Assembly (NCBI GenBank): GCA_964019055.1
Contig: OZ025212.1
Span: 7,397,109 to 7,461,108 of the forward strand
Reading direction: 5' to 3'
DNA: 64,000 bases
Source: Anthopleura xanthogrammica
Taxonomy: Eukaryota > Cnidaria > Anthozoa > Actiniaria > Actiniidae
Part shown: one piece after another, positions 1 through 10,600 of the stretch
Layout: each line of letters starts with the position of its first letter
How positions within the stretch are numbered: position 1 is the stretch's first letter
The notes under the pieces: model-generated
The model's database searches: none
The model's input: only the letters and a program-made list of their open reading frames with translations
Told to the model about the DNA's origin: nothing
Program-made: the position numbers and the translations under genes

Positions 1-3000
1 GGGCGTATCAGAATAAGAATGTACACGAGATGGATTGGATGGGTGTATCAGAATAAGAATGTGCACGAGATGGATTGGATGGGCGTATCAGAATAAGAAT
101 GTACTCGAGATGGATTGGATGGGTGTATCAGAATAAGAATGTGCACGAGATGGATTGGATGGACGTATCAGAATAAGAATATACAAGAGATGGATTGAAT
201 GGGTGTATCAGAATAAGAATGTGCACGAGATGGATTGGATGGATGTATCAGAATAAGAATGTACACTAGATGGATTGGATGGCCGTATCAGAATAAGAAT
301 GTACACTAGATGGATTGGTTGGGCGTATCAGAATAAGAATGTACAAGAGATGGACGTATCAGAATAAGAATGTACACGAGATGGATTGGATGGGTGTATC
401 AGAATAAGAATGTACACTAGATGGATTGGATGGGTGTATCAGAATAAGAATGTACACGAGATGGATTGGATGGGTGTATCAGAATAAGAATGTACACGAG
501 ATGAATTGGATGGGTGTATCGGAATCAGAATGTACACGAGATGGATTGGATGGGTGTATCACAATAAGAATGTACACGAGATGGATTGGATGGGTTTATC
601 AGAATAAGAATGTACACTAGATGGATTGGATGGCCGTATCAGAATAAGAATGTACACTAGATGGATTGGTTGGGCGTATCAGAATAAGAATGTACAAGAG
701 ATGGATTGGATGGATGTATCAGAATAAGAATGTACACTAGATGGATTGGATGGATGTATCAGAATACGAATGTACACTAGATGGATTGGATGGATGTATC
801 AGAATAAGAATGTACACGAGATGGATTGGATAGATGTATCAGAATAAGAATGTACACTAGATGGATTGGATGGATGTATCAGAATAAGAATGTACACGAG
901 ATGGATTGGATGGGTGTATCAGAATAAGAATGTACACGAGATGGATTGGATGGGTGTATCAGAATAAGAATGTACACGAGATGTATTGGATGGGTGTATC
1001 AGAATAAGAATGTACACGAGATGAATTGGATGGGTGTATCAGAATCAGAACGTACACGAGATGGATTGGATGGGTGTATCAGAATAAGAATGTACACGAG
1101 ATGGATTGGATGGGTGTATCAGAATAAGAATGTACACTAGATGGATTGGATGGCCGTATCAGAATAAGAATGTACACTAGATGGATTGGTTGGGCGTATC
1201 AGAATAAGAATGTACAAGAGATGGATTGGATGGATGTATCAGAATAAGAATGTACACTAGATGGATTGGATGGATGTATCAGAATAAGAATGTACACTAG
1301 ATGGATTGGATGGATGTATCAGAATAAGAATGTACACTAGATGGATTGGATGGATGTATCAGAATAAGAATGTACACTAGATGGATTGGATGGATGTATC
1401 AGAATAAGAATGTACACTAGATGGATTGTATGGATGTATCAGAATAAGAATGTACACGAGATGGATTGGATGGGTGTATCAGAATAAGAATGTACACTAG
1501 ATGGATTGGTTGGGCGTATCAGAATAAGAATGTACAAGAGATGGATTGGATGGACGTATCAGAATAAGAATGTACACTAGATGGATTGGATGGATGTATC
1601 AGAATAAGAATGTACACTAGATGGATTGGATGGATGTATCAGAATAAGAATGTACACAAGATGGATTGGATGGATGTATCAGAATAAGAATGTACACGAG
1701 ATGGATTGGATGGATGTATCAGAATAAGAATGTACACGAGATGGATTGGATGGATGTATCAGAATAAGAATGTACACGAGATGGATTGGATGGGTGTATC
1801 AGAATAAGAATGTACACGAGATAGATTGGATGGGTGTATCAGAATAAGAATGTACACGAGATGGATTGGATGGGTGTATCAGAATAAGAATGTACACTAG
1901 ATGGATTTGTTGGGCGTATCAGAATAAGAATGTACACGAGATGGATTGGATGGGTGTATCAGAATAAGAATGTACACGAGATGGATTGGATGGGCGTATC
2001 AGAATAAGAATGTACACGAGATGGATTGGATGGGTGTATCAGAATAAGAATGTGCACGAGATGGATTGGATGGGCGTATCAGAATAAGAATGTACTCGAG
2101 ATGGATTGGATGGGTGTATCAGAATAAGAATGTACACGAGATGGATTGGATGGATGTATCAGAATAAGAATGTACACTAGATGGATTGGATGGATGTATC
2201 AGAATAAGAATGTACACGAGATGGATTGGATGGGTGTATCAGAATAAGAATGTACACGAGATGGATTGGATGGGTGTATCAGAATAAGAATGTACACGAG
2301 ATGGATTGGATGGGTGTATCAGAATAAGAATGTACACGAGATGAATTGGATGGGTGTATCAGAATCAGAACGTACACGAGATGGATTGGATGGGTGTATC
2401 AGAATAAGAATGTACACGAGATGGATTGGATGGGTGTATCAGAATAAGAATGTACACTAGATGGATTGGATGGCCGTATCAGAATAAGAATGTACACTAG
2501 ATGGATTGGTTGGGCGTATCAGAATAAGAATGTACAAGAGATGGATTGGATGGATGTATCAGAATAAGAATGTACACTAGATGGATTGGATGGATGTATC
2601 AGAATACGAATGTACACTAGATGGATTGGATGGATGTATCAGAATAAGAATGTACACGAGATGGATTGGATGGATGTATCAGAATAAGAATGTACACTAG
2701 ATGGATTGGATGGATGTATCAGAATAAGAATGTACACTAGATGGATTGGATGGATGTATCAGAATAAGAATGTACACTAGATGGATTGGATGGATGTATC
2801 AGAATAAGAATGTACACTAGATGGATTGGATGGATGTATCAGAATAAGAATGTACACTAGATGGATTGTATGGATGTATCAGAATAAGAATGTACACGAG
2901 ATGGATTGGATTGGTGTATCAGAATAAGAATGTACACTAGATGGATTGGATGGGTGTATCAGAATAAGAATGTACACGAGATGGATTGGATGGGTGTATC

Positions 3001-6000
3001 AGAATAAGAATGTACACGAGATGGATTGGATGGGTGTATCAGAATAAGAATGTACACGAGATGGATTGGATGGGTGTATCAGAATAAGAATGTACACGAG
3101 ATGGATTGGATGGGTGTATCAGAATAAGAATGTACACTAGATGGATTGGATGGGTGTATCAGAATAAGAATGTGCACGAGATGGATTGGATGCACGTATC
3201 AGAATAAGAATGTACACGAGATGGATTGGATGGGTGTATCAGAATAAGAATGTGCACGAGATGGATTGGATGGATGTATCAGAATAAGAATGTACACGAG
3301 ATGGATTGGATGGGTGTATCAGAATAAGAATGTACTCGAGATGTATTGGATGGGTGTATCAGAATAAGAATGTGCACGAGATGGATTGGATGGACGTATC
3401 AGAATAAGAATGTACAAGAGATGGATTGAATGGGTGTATCAGAATAAGAATGTGCACGAGATGGATTGGATGGATGTATCAGAATAAGAATGTACACTAG
3501 ATGGATTGGATGGCCGTATCAGAATAAGAATGTACACTAGATGGATTGGTTGGGCGTATCAGAATAAGAATGTACAAGAGATGGATGTATCAGAATAAGA
3601 ATGTACACGAGATGGATTGGATGGGTGTATCAGAATAAGAATGTACACTAGATGGATTGGATGGGTGTATCAGAATAAGAATGTACACGAGATGGATTGG
3701 ATGGGTGTATCAGAATAAGAATGTACACGAGATGAATTGGATGGGTGTATCAGAATCAGAATGTACACGAGATGGATTGGATGGGTGTATCAGAATAAGA
3801 ATGTACACGAGATGGATTGGATGGGTTTATCAGAATAAGAATGTACACTAGATGGATTGGATGGCCGTATCAGAATAAGAATGTACACTAGATGGATTGG
3901 TTGGGCGTATCAGAATAAGAATGTACACGAGATGGATTGGATGGATGTATCAGAATACGAATGTACACTAGATGGATTGGATGGATGTATCAGAATAAGA
4001 ATGTACACGAGATGGATTGGATGGATGTATCAGAATAAGAATGTACACTAGATGGATTGGATGGATGTATCAGAATAAGAATGTACACGAGATGGATTGG
4101 ATGGGTGTATCAGAATAAGAATGTACACGAGATGGATTGGATGGGTGTATCAGAATAAGAATGTACACGAGATGGATTGGATGGGTGTATCAGAATAAGA
4201 ATGTGCACGAGATGGATTGGATGGACGTATCAGAATAAGAATGTACAAGAGATGGATTGAATGGGTGTATCAGAATAAGAATGTGCACGAGATGGATTGG
4301 ATGGATGTATCAGAATAAGAATGTACACTAGATGGATTGGATGGCCGTATCAGAATAAGAATGTACACTAGATGGATTGGTTGGGCGTATCAGAATAAGA
4401 ATGTACAAGAGATGGATGTATCAGAATAAGAATGTACACTAGATGAATTGGATGGCCGTATCAGAATAAGAATGTACACGAGATGGATTGGATGGACGTA
4501 TCAGAATAAGAATGTACAAGAGATGGATTGAATGGGTGTATCAGAATAAGAATGTGCACGAGATGGATTGGATGGATGTATCAGAATAAGAATGTACACT
4601 AGATGGATTGGATGGCCGTATCAGAATAAGAATGTACACTAGATGGATTGGTTGGGCGTATCAGAATAAGAATGTACAAGAGATGGATGTATCAGAATAA
4701 GAATGTACACGAGATGGATTGGATGGGTGTATCAGAATAAGAATGTACACTAGATGGATTGGATGGGTGTATCAGAATAAGAATGTACACGAGATGGATT
4801 GGATGGGTGTATCAGAATAAGAATGTACACGAGATGAATTGGATGGGTGTATCAGAATCAGAATGTACACGAGATGGATTGGATGGGTGTATCAGAATAA
4901 GAATGTACACGAGATGGATTGGATGGGTTTATCAGAATAAGAATGTACACTAGATGGATTGGATGGCCGTATCAGAATAAGAATGTACACTAGATGGATT
5001 GGTTGGGCGTATCAGAATAAGAATGTACACGAGATGGATTGGATGGATGTATCAGAATACGAATGTACACTAGATGGATTGGATGGATGTATCAGAATAA
5101 GAATGTACACGAGATGGATTGGATGGATGTATCAGAATAAGAATGTACACTAGATGGATTGGATGGATGTATCAGAATAAGAATGTACACGAGATGGATT
5201 GAATGGGTGTATCAGAATAAGAATGTACACGAGATGGATTGGATGGGTGTATCAGAATAAGAATGTACACGAGATGGATTGGATGGGTGTATCAGAATAA
5301 GAATGTACACGAGATGAATTGGATGGGTGTATCAGAATCAGAACGTACACGAGATGGATTGGATGGGTGTATCAGAATAAGAATGTACACGAGATGGATT
5401 GGATGGGTGTATCAGAATAAGAATGTACACTAGATGGATTGGATGGCCGTATCAGAATAAGAATGTACACTAGATGGATTGGTTGGGCGTATCAGAATAA
5501 GAATGTACAAGAGATGGATTGGATGGATGTATCAGAATAAGAATGTACACTAGATGGATTGGATGGATGTATCAGAATACGAATGTACACTAGATGGATT
5601 GGATGGATGTATCAGAATAAGAATGTACACGAGATGGATTGGATGGATGTATCAGAATAAGAATGTACACTAGATGGATTGGATGGATGTATCAGAATAA
5701 GAATGTACACGAGATGGATTGGATGGATGTATCAGAATAAGAATGTACACTAGATGGATTGTATGGATGTATCAGAATAAGAATGTACACGAGATGGATT
5801 GGATGGGTGTATCAGAATAAGAATGTACACTAGATGGATTGGATGGGTGTATCAGAATAAGAATGTACACGAGATGGATTGGATGGGTGTATCAGAATAA
5901 GAATGTACACGAGATGGATTGGATGGATGTATCAGAATAAGAATGTACACGAGATGGATTGGATGGGTGTATCAGAATAAGAATGTACACGAGATGGATT

Positions 6001-7834
6001 GGATGGGTGTATCAGAATAAGAATGTACACTAGATGGATTGGATGGGTGTATCAGAATAAGAATGTGCACGAGATGGATTGGATGGACGTATCAGAATAA
6101 GAATGTACACTAGATGGATTGGATGGATGTATCAGAATAAGAATGTACACTAGATGGATTGGATGGATGTATCAGAATACGAATGTACACTAGATGGATT
6201 GGATGGATGTATCAGAATAAGAATGTACACGAGATGGATTGGATGGATGTATCAGAATAAGAATGTACACTAGATGGATTGGATGGATGTATCAGAATAA
6301 GAATGTACACTAGATGGATTGGATGGATGTATCAGAATAAGAATGTACAAGAGATGGATTGTATGGATGTATCAGAATAAGAATGTACACTAGATGGATT
6401 GGATGGATGTATCAGAATACGAATGTACACTAGATGGATTGGATGGATGTATCAGAATAAGAATGTACACGAGATGGATTGGATGGATGTATCAGAATAA
6501 GAATGTACACTAGATGGATTGGATGGATGTATCAGAATAAGAATGTACACTAGATGGATTGGATGGATGTATCAGAATAAGAATGTACACTAGATGGATT
6601 GGATGGATGTATCAGAATAAGAATGTACACTAGATGGATTGGATGGATGTATCAGAATAAGAATGTACACTAGATGGATTGTATGGATGTATCAGAATAA
6701 GAACTTACACGAGATGGATTGGATTGGTGTATCAGAATAAGAATGTACACTAGATGGATTGGATGGGTGTATCAGAATAAGAATGTACACTAGATGAATT
6801 GGATGGATGTATCAGAATAAGAATGTACACTAGATGGATTGGATGGATGTATCAGAATACGAATGTACACTAGATGGATTGGATGGATGTATCAGAATAA
6901 GAATGTACACGAGATGGATTGGATGGATGTATCAGAATAAGAATGTACACTAGATGGATTGGATGGATGTATCAGAATAAGAATGTACACTAGATGGATT
7001 GGATGGATGTATCAGAATAAGAATGTACAAGAGATGGATTGTATGGATGTATCAGAATAAGAATGTACACTAGATGGATTGGATGGATGTATCAGAATAC
7101 GAATGTACACTAGATGGATTGGATGGATGTATCAGAATAAGAATGTACACGAGATGGATTGGATGGATGTATCAGAATAAGAATGTACACTAGATGGATT
7201 GGATGGATGTATCAGAATAAGAATGTACACTAGATGGATTGGATGGATGTATCAGAATAAGAATGTACACTAGATGGATTGGATGGATGTATCAGAATAA
7301 GAATGTACACTAGATGGATTGGATGGATGTATCAGAATAAGAATGTACACTAGATGGATTGTATGGATGTATCAGAATAAGAACTTACACGAGATGGATT
7401 GGATTGGTGTATCAGAATAAGAATGTACACTAGATGGATTGGATGGGTGTATCAGAATAAGAATGTACACGAGATGGATTGGATGGGTGTATCAGAATAA
7501 GAATGTACACTAGATGGATTGGATGGGTGTATCAGAATAAGAATGTACACGAGATGGATTGGATGGGTGTATCAGAATAAGAATGTACACGAGATGGATT
7601 GGATGGGTGTATCAGAATAAGAATGTACACTAGATGGATTGGATGGATGTATCAGAATAAGAATGTGCACGAGATGGATTGGATGGACGTATCAGAATAA
7701 GAATGTACACGAGATGGATTGGATGGGTGTATCAGAATAAGAATGTGCACGAGATGGATTGGATGGATGTATCAGAATAAGAATGTACACGAGATGGATT
7801 GGATGGGTGTATCAGAATAAGAATGTACACGAGA
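1..7834 (+). repeat. 40-bp minisatellite array, block 1
   Basis: This is an uninterrupted head-to-tail array of a 40-bp monomer: an ATGGATTGGATGG segment, a variable trinucleotide (GTG, ATG, GCG, CCG or ACG), TATCAGAATAAGAATG, and a variable end (TACACGAG, TACACTAG, TACAAGAG, TGCACGAG or TACTCGAG). Variants recur in a fixed order, giving a 13-monomer higher-order repeat (positions 426 and 946 are 520 bp apart). Four truncated 31-bp monomers start at about 350, 3581, 4412 and 4683. The block is open at the window edge and stops abruptly at the cassette. I see no gene in it: every frame meets a TAA each 120 bp unless a substitution removes it. Confidence 0.97.
6100..7460 (+). repeat. 680-bp block duplication inside satellite block 1
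   Basis: A 17-monomer block appears twice in tandem. Diagnostic variants recur exactly 680 bp apart: the AATACGAATG monomer near 6175 and 6855, and the rare AACTTACACGAG monomer near 6703 and 7383. The limits are approximate because the monomers are so alike. The same rare AACTTACAC variant recurs only in block 4, near 52249 and 54041, upstream of cassette 4. Confidence 0.75.
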
Positions 7835-8194
7835 TTGATAGGATAGGAAGTCCTTTAATGAAAGTGATTTTTAGGACCCCCTACGGCTGCAAGGAAATAT
7901 TTACAAAAATTGAGATATTTATTAATAACTTCTTTCAAGACACCCTTTTCCAGGGTCGCAGAAATTTCATGTCCCCTTTATTTTCTCACCAATTCCCCCC
8001 CCCCCCCCCCATCCGATAAAAAATCAGTGAACAGTAACTTGGTTTGACATCCGTATCAATACCAAAACTACTGCCAAGGCCATTATCATCATGACAAGAA
8101 GCAGATATCTCCTAAACAAAGAAGAAAATGTAATGCAAAATAATTTCCTCTAACATTTGCTGAAACGAATTGAAAAAAAAACGTATTTAAGAAA
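7835..8194. other. Left flank of cassette, non-coding, with C16 run
   Basis: This stretch holds the satellite-to-cassette junction and a 16-C homopolymer at 7995-8010. A plus-strand reading frame enters from the satellite and stops just past the C-run, but it looks fortuitous. I recognise no gene. The same stretch is at 19857-20222, 34947-35309 and 54493-54855 in the other copies, with C-runs of 22, 19 and 19. Confidence 0.7.
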
Positions 8195-8446
8195 CATATT
8201 TTTTACAACAGTATGGATAAAAAGTTAAATTTTACACCGTGAAAAATAAGAGAGATCACTTACTGACGTTTCGGACGCTAGTCCTTCGTCGGAGTAAAAA
8301 AGACGAAGGACTAGCGTCCGAAACGTCAGTAAGTGATCTCTCTTATTTTTCACGGTGTAAAATTTAACTTTTTATCCATACTGTTTCATTAGAAACACCG
8401 ACGCAGCCCACACTAGCTTACCGCTAGTTATCATATTTTTTACAAC
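8195..8446. mobile_element. 222-bp palindromic insertion with 15-bp target-site duplication (copy 1)
   Basis: A perfect 15-bp direct repeat, CATATTTTTTACAAC, lies at 8195-8209 and 8432-8446 and brackets 222 bp, which is what a transposition target-site duplication looks like. Inside is a perfect inverted repeat with 84-bp arms (8207-8290 and 8302-8385) and an 11-bp spacer, followed by ~46 bp of non-palindromic sequence. Each arm contains GACGA, a short GGAC/GTCC hairpin and GAAACGTCAG. That order resembles the hammerhead-ribozyme core known from Penelope-like retroelements, but the C3-U4 positions are altered. It is a non-autonomous element with no coding capacity; the Penelope assignment is inference. 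Confidence 0.8.
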
Positions 8447-8618
8447 CATCACTCTGCGTACAAGGGGTGCACGCGTATCTGTCCTCGGAGACTGGCCAAG
8501 ACTTTAAGTATTACAGGAATCAGTTATACTAAAATTTGCGAGCAAAAAACAGCAAAGTTCAAAATAATTTGAACAAAATAAAATTAAAATTAAAATAAAA
8601 AACCGAAATGAAAGAATA
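8447..8618. other. AT-rich non-coding stretch
   Basis: I see no gene here. The stretch contains a small inverted repeat (GTTCAAA/TTTGAAC, 8557-8574) and an A-rich run at 8575-8602. Read on the minus strand, that run gives T6 and TTTTAATTTT tracts directly 3' of the 5S-like relic and could act as its Pol III terminator or tail. The other copies are the same. Confidence 0.5.
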
Positions 8619-8690
8619 AGTAGGTATGAGTACCAGGTCACCCATCCATTTACTAACCTCCCTCAACCGGGCTTGACTCTGTCAGTCTTC
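8619..8690 (-). pseudogene. 5S rRNA-like relic, probably a 5S-derived SINE fragment (copy 1)
   Basis: On the minus strand, 8636-8658 reads GGTTAGTA followed by AATGGATGGGTGACC, close to the internal promoter box C of eukaryotic 5S rRNA. About 20-55 nt upstream, GAAGACTGACAGAGTCAAGC resembles 5S box A. Roughly 10 bp are inserted between the boxes, and no 5S 5' half is evident. T-rich tracts follow (8575-8602, read on minus). A functional 5S gene is about 120 nt and intact, so this is a diverged retrocopy or SINE head. A tRNA-like A-box (TGGTCCAGTGG, minus, about 8707-8717) just upstream could mean a chimeric head. Confidence 0.55.
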
Positions 8691-8988
8691 GAAGCCCAAG
8701 TTTTTTCCACTGGACCACGAATCCAAGAAATTGGCACAACAATAGCTGTGAAAACAATACACAATATAGACTAGACTTTTCAACATCAAATTTTCCATCG
8801 ATTCCGTGCGTGGCAGGTGGTGCAAGGGATTAGCTGTAGATATGGTCTGAGGGCCGGCTAGTCTCTCCCCTGATGCTTCGGCTAGAACATCATCCTGCGT
8901 AATCCGTACAAACAAGGGCAGAAGGACTTAATTGCCGTCAGGTCCGAGGTCCATACGACGCCTCAGATCTGCGGATGTCTTGGGGGTA
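8691..8988. other. Non-coding stretch, no recognised gene
   Basis: A 77-codon minus-strand frame (8682-8915) fills much of this interval, but it overlaps the 5S-like relic and shows no domain, signal or composition typical of a protein. It is probably the body of a SINE or other degraded repeat. It is conserved in all four cassettes, as is all the sequence around it, so conservation is not evidence of coding. Confidence 0.5.
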
Positions 8989-9059
8989 TGGCACGGTTGG
9001 GAATCGATTATTTTGGAATTGATTAGCAAATTTCTTTTGGAAGACCTTGGTTCGAATCC
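8989..9059 (+). pseudogene. tRNA-promoter-like relic (A and B boxes), copy 1
   Basis: A canonical Pol III B box, GGTTCGAATCC, lies at 9049-9059. An A-box-like TGGCACGGTTGG lies 60 bp upstream at 8989-9000, wider than the ~44 bp of most tRNAs. The T-arm does not pair properly around the TTCGAAT loop and I cannot fold an acceptor stem. This is more likely a tRNA-derived SINE head or pseudo-tRNA than a working tRNA gene. Chance occurrence of the pair is possible. Confidence 0.4.
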
Positions 9060-9078
9060 CTAACCTCAGGTATGACAA

Positions 9079-9112
9079 GGGGGTCGCGACCCCCCGATCC
9101 CCCCCCCCCCCC
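9079..9112. repeat. GC palindrome and C14 run (copy 1)
   Basis: A perfect 16-bp palindrome GGGGGTCGCGACCCCC (9079-9094) is followed by GAT and a 14-C homopolymer (9099-9112). The minus strand is therefore very G-rich and could form G-quadruplex structure. The run is 14 C in copies 1 and 2 and 10 C in copies 3 and 4, a useful lineage marker. Confidence 0.8.
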
Positions 9113-9400
9113 TGGATCCGCCCTTGATTATGTTTACAATTCTAATGTTGGGATGAACACCATCTATGGAATTATCAGTGCAAGCTCGGAGCACTCTTGC
9201 TGTCATTAATTTCTTGATGTTATAATACTGTGAAGCTCCGTTCAGTGGTAACGTTACACATTCCTTCATTTTTGCATATAAATTCGATTCACTATGTACA
9301 ATGTATATATAGATCAGCTTAACTTTTGATACTCAGTACAAACTTACTTGGATAACAAGTAAGCTTGATTTACTGACGCATACGAAAGTTTGAAGGTGTT
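9113..9400. other. Presumed 3' flank of receptor gene A
   Basis: The stretch is AT-rich and non-coding. I find no AATAAA or ATTAAA on the minus strand within about 280 bp of the gene A stop codon, so the poly(A) site is either non-canonical or further left, among the repeat relics. One base separates the copy pairs here: CACTATG in copies 1 and 2, CACCATG in copies 3 and 4 (near 9292). Confidence 0.5.
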
Positions 9401-10537
9401 TTAGTTCTCTTCTTGCCGCCATATTCCTTGAATCAACCTTTTGGCGGCATTACGCATTTCTTTGATTCTCCAGCAATAAATGATGGGGTTGATGAAACTG
9501 TTAGACATGAAGAGAGTTGCACTTAAATTTAGTACAAAGCTTGCCCATGCTTTACTCTCGAACTCCTCAAAAATACTTATACAATACCTTATTCCTAAGT
9601 AAGGTACAAAGCAAACCACGAACGCAGTCATTATACAATACATAGTGTTCACGGATTTCTTGTATCTAGGCATGTCTATAGACGGCAGTTGTATTGACTG
9701 TTGTTGAGCTTGGATCTGCACTGAATGTCTGTGAATAATTTTCGAGATTTTGAAGATCAAGTATATGTCAAGAACTATCATTCCGCACATGATAGAGAGC
9801 AAAGTTATGGAAAGAACCATATTTTTGAAGTAAAAGATCATCACACACCATACTAAACATGCAACCCAGATACATGCAAGAGTTATTCCGTATCGTTTGG
9901 TTGTCACAAGCTCTTGGTATCGCAGGTGCAGGTGGACAGCCAAGAACCGATCTACAGTGATAGCAGTGAGAGAAAGGAACGAAGCAAGGCACAATAAAAA
10001 AGTGACAACAGCATAAGATATTTCTGCTGGAAACTTTATAGAATTATCCTCTTTTAGAATACCATATTGATAGGCGCAAAATAGAGGCTGTGACAAGACA
10101 CCAACACCAAAGTCAGAGATGGCAAGACCAATGACTAGAACGTTGGATTGTGTTTCTCGAAGAGATTTGGTCTTTGCAAAAGTCAAAATGATCAACATGT
10201 TCGGAGACGTTGCCATAACGGCCACCAAAGAATTAGTTACTATTATAGAAGTCGTGAAATAACTATTGTATTTACTTGCCAAACCAAGTGTGGTGACGGC
10301 GATCTTTATTGTCGATGGAAAAGTACTCGATGCAACTGTCGACATGGACATCTGCTCGAGGGAACTACTACTACTATTATTCATCTTGTAAACGAAAATA
10401 CGAATGAACCGGCAATAGTACGAGTTTCTTGCTCGGGCGCCTGTTGATGAGGATAGTTCAAATGAAACTGAATGAACTCTTTGGAAATAAATCTTTTTAT
10501 TCGGGAATTTCTCATAAACCAGATGTTCAAAAACCAT
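9401..10537 (-). CDS. Class A (rhodopsin-like) GPCR, receptor gene A, copy 1
   Basis: This is an intact single-exon seven-transmembrane receptor of 378 aa, predicted at the plasma membrane; its ligand is unknown. Approximate TM spans are 93-119, 131-156, 170-201, 214-236, 240-263, 296-319 and 331-355. Class A landmarks are N113 (1.50), D142 (2.50), D196-R197-F198 in place of DRY, W224 (4.50), Y259 (5.58), CFVP 309-312 in place of CWxP, and NPIIY 350-354. E172 sits where the conserved TM3 cysteine should be, ECL2 is only a few residues without Cys, and TM5 lacks its proline. These are traits of melanocortin/adenosine-type (MECA) receptors. The first Met has a strong context (AAACAATGG); Met52 (10384) gives 327 aa, nearer the family length, with N-glycosylation sequons at N53 and N54. 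The ligand class is inferred. Confidence 0.92.
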   Translation of the reverse strand: MVFEHLVYEKFPNKKIYFQRVHSVSFELSSSTGARARNSYYCRFIRIFVYKMNNSSSSSLEQMSMSTVASSTFPSTIKIAVTTLGLASKYNSYFTTSIIVTNSLVAVMATSPNMLIILTFAKTKSLRETQSNVLVIGLAISDFGVGVLSQPLFCAYQYGILKEDNSIKFPAEISYAVVTFLLCLASFLSLTAITVDRFLAVHLHLRYQELVTTKRYGITLACIWVACLVWCVMIFYFKNMVLSITLLSIMCGMIVLDIYLIFKISKIIHRHSVQIQAQQQSIQLPSIDMPRYKKSVNTMYCIMTAFVVCFVPYLGIRYCISIFEEFESKAWASFVLNLSATLFMSNSFINPIIYCWRIKEMRNAAKRLIQGIWRQEEN

Positions 10538-10542
10538 TGTTT

Positions 10543-10600
10543 TTAGACGTCAACTTGTCTGTTAGATTGAAAACTCTCCTCATCAGTCCTCATAATGCAT
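10543..10600 (-). promoter_or_regulatory. Upstream AUGs in the predicted leader of receptor gene A
   Basis: If transcription starts about 25-30 bp below the TATA element, three AUGs precede the first in-frame Met. They are at 10600 (5 codons), 10593 (16 codons, stop only 5 nt before the gene A ATG) and 10583 (18 codons, overlapping the gene A start in another frame). Such uORFs commonly lower or gate translation. The same arrangement is in all four copies. It depends on an unverified start site. Confidence 0.35.

Noticed and set aside
426..1140. Many 64-73-codon plus-strand frames and 63-72-codon minus-strand frames in the satellite blocks
   Set aside because: They are translations of the 40-bp repeat, bounded by the repeat's own ATG and TAA/TAG. 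They occur wherever a stop variant falls and have no independent support as genes.
1..7834. CRISPR array
   Set aside because: Repeats abut directly with no unique spacers, the context is eukaryotic and no cas gene is present.
7759..8019. 86-88-codon frame crossing the satellite/cassette junction (also at 19781, 34871 and 54417)
   Set aside because: It begins in satellite, runs through a homopolymer and stops soon after; there is no domain or codon signal.
8636..8658. Origin of the satellite from the 5S-like element (both contain TGGATGGGTG)
   Set aside because: The match is only about 10-11 bp and does not extend on either side; chance is enough to explain it.
8682..8915. 77-codon minus-strand frame, repeated in each cassette
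   Set aside because: It overlaps the 5S-like relic and lies in repeat-like sequence; no recognisable protein feature. Its conservation equals that of the whole cassette.
8989..9059. Functional tRNA gene
   Set aside because: A/B box spacing is too wide and the T-arm and acceptor stem do not pair, so it is listed only as a relic.
9066..9269. 67-codon minus-strand frame (80 codons in copies 3 and 4)
   Set aside because: It depends on the C-run length; a 14-to-10 change alters its C-terminus completely. A Gly-rich reading of a G-run is not evidence for a protein.
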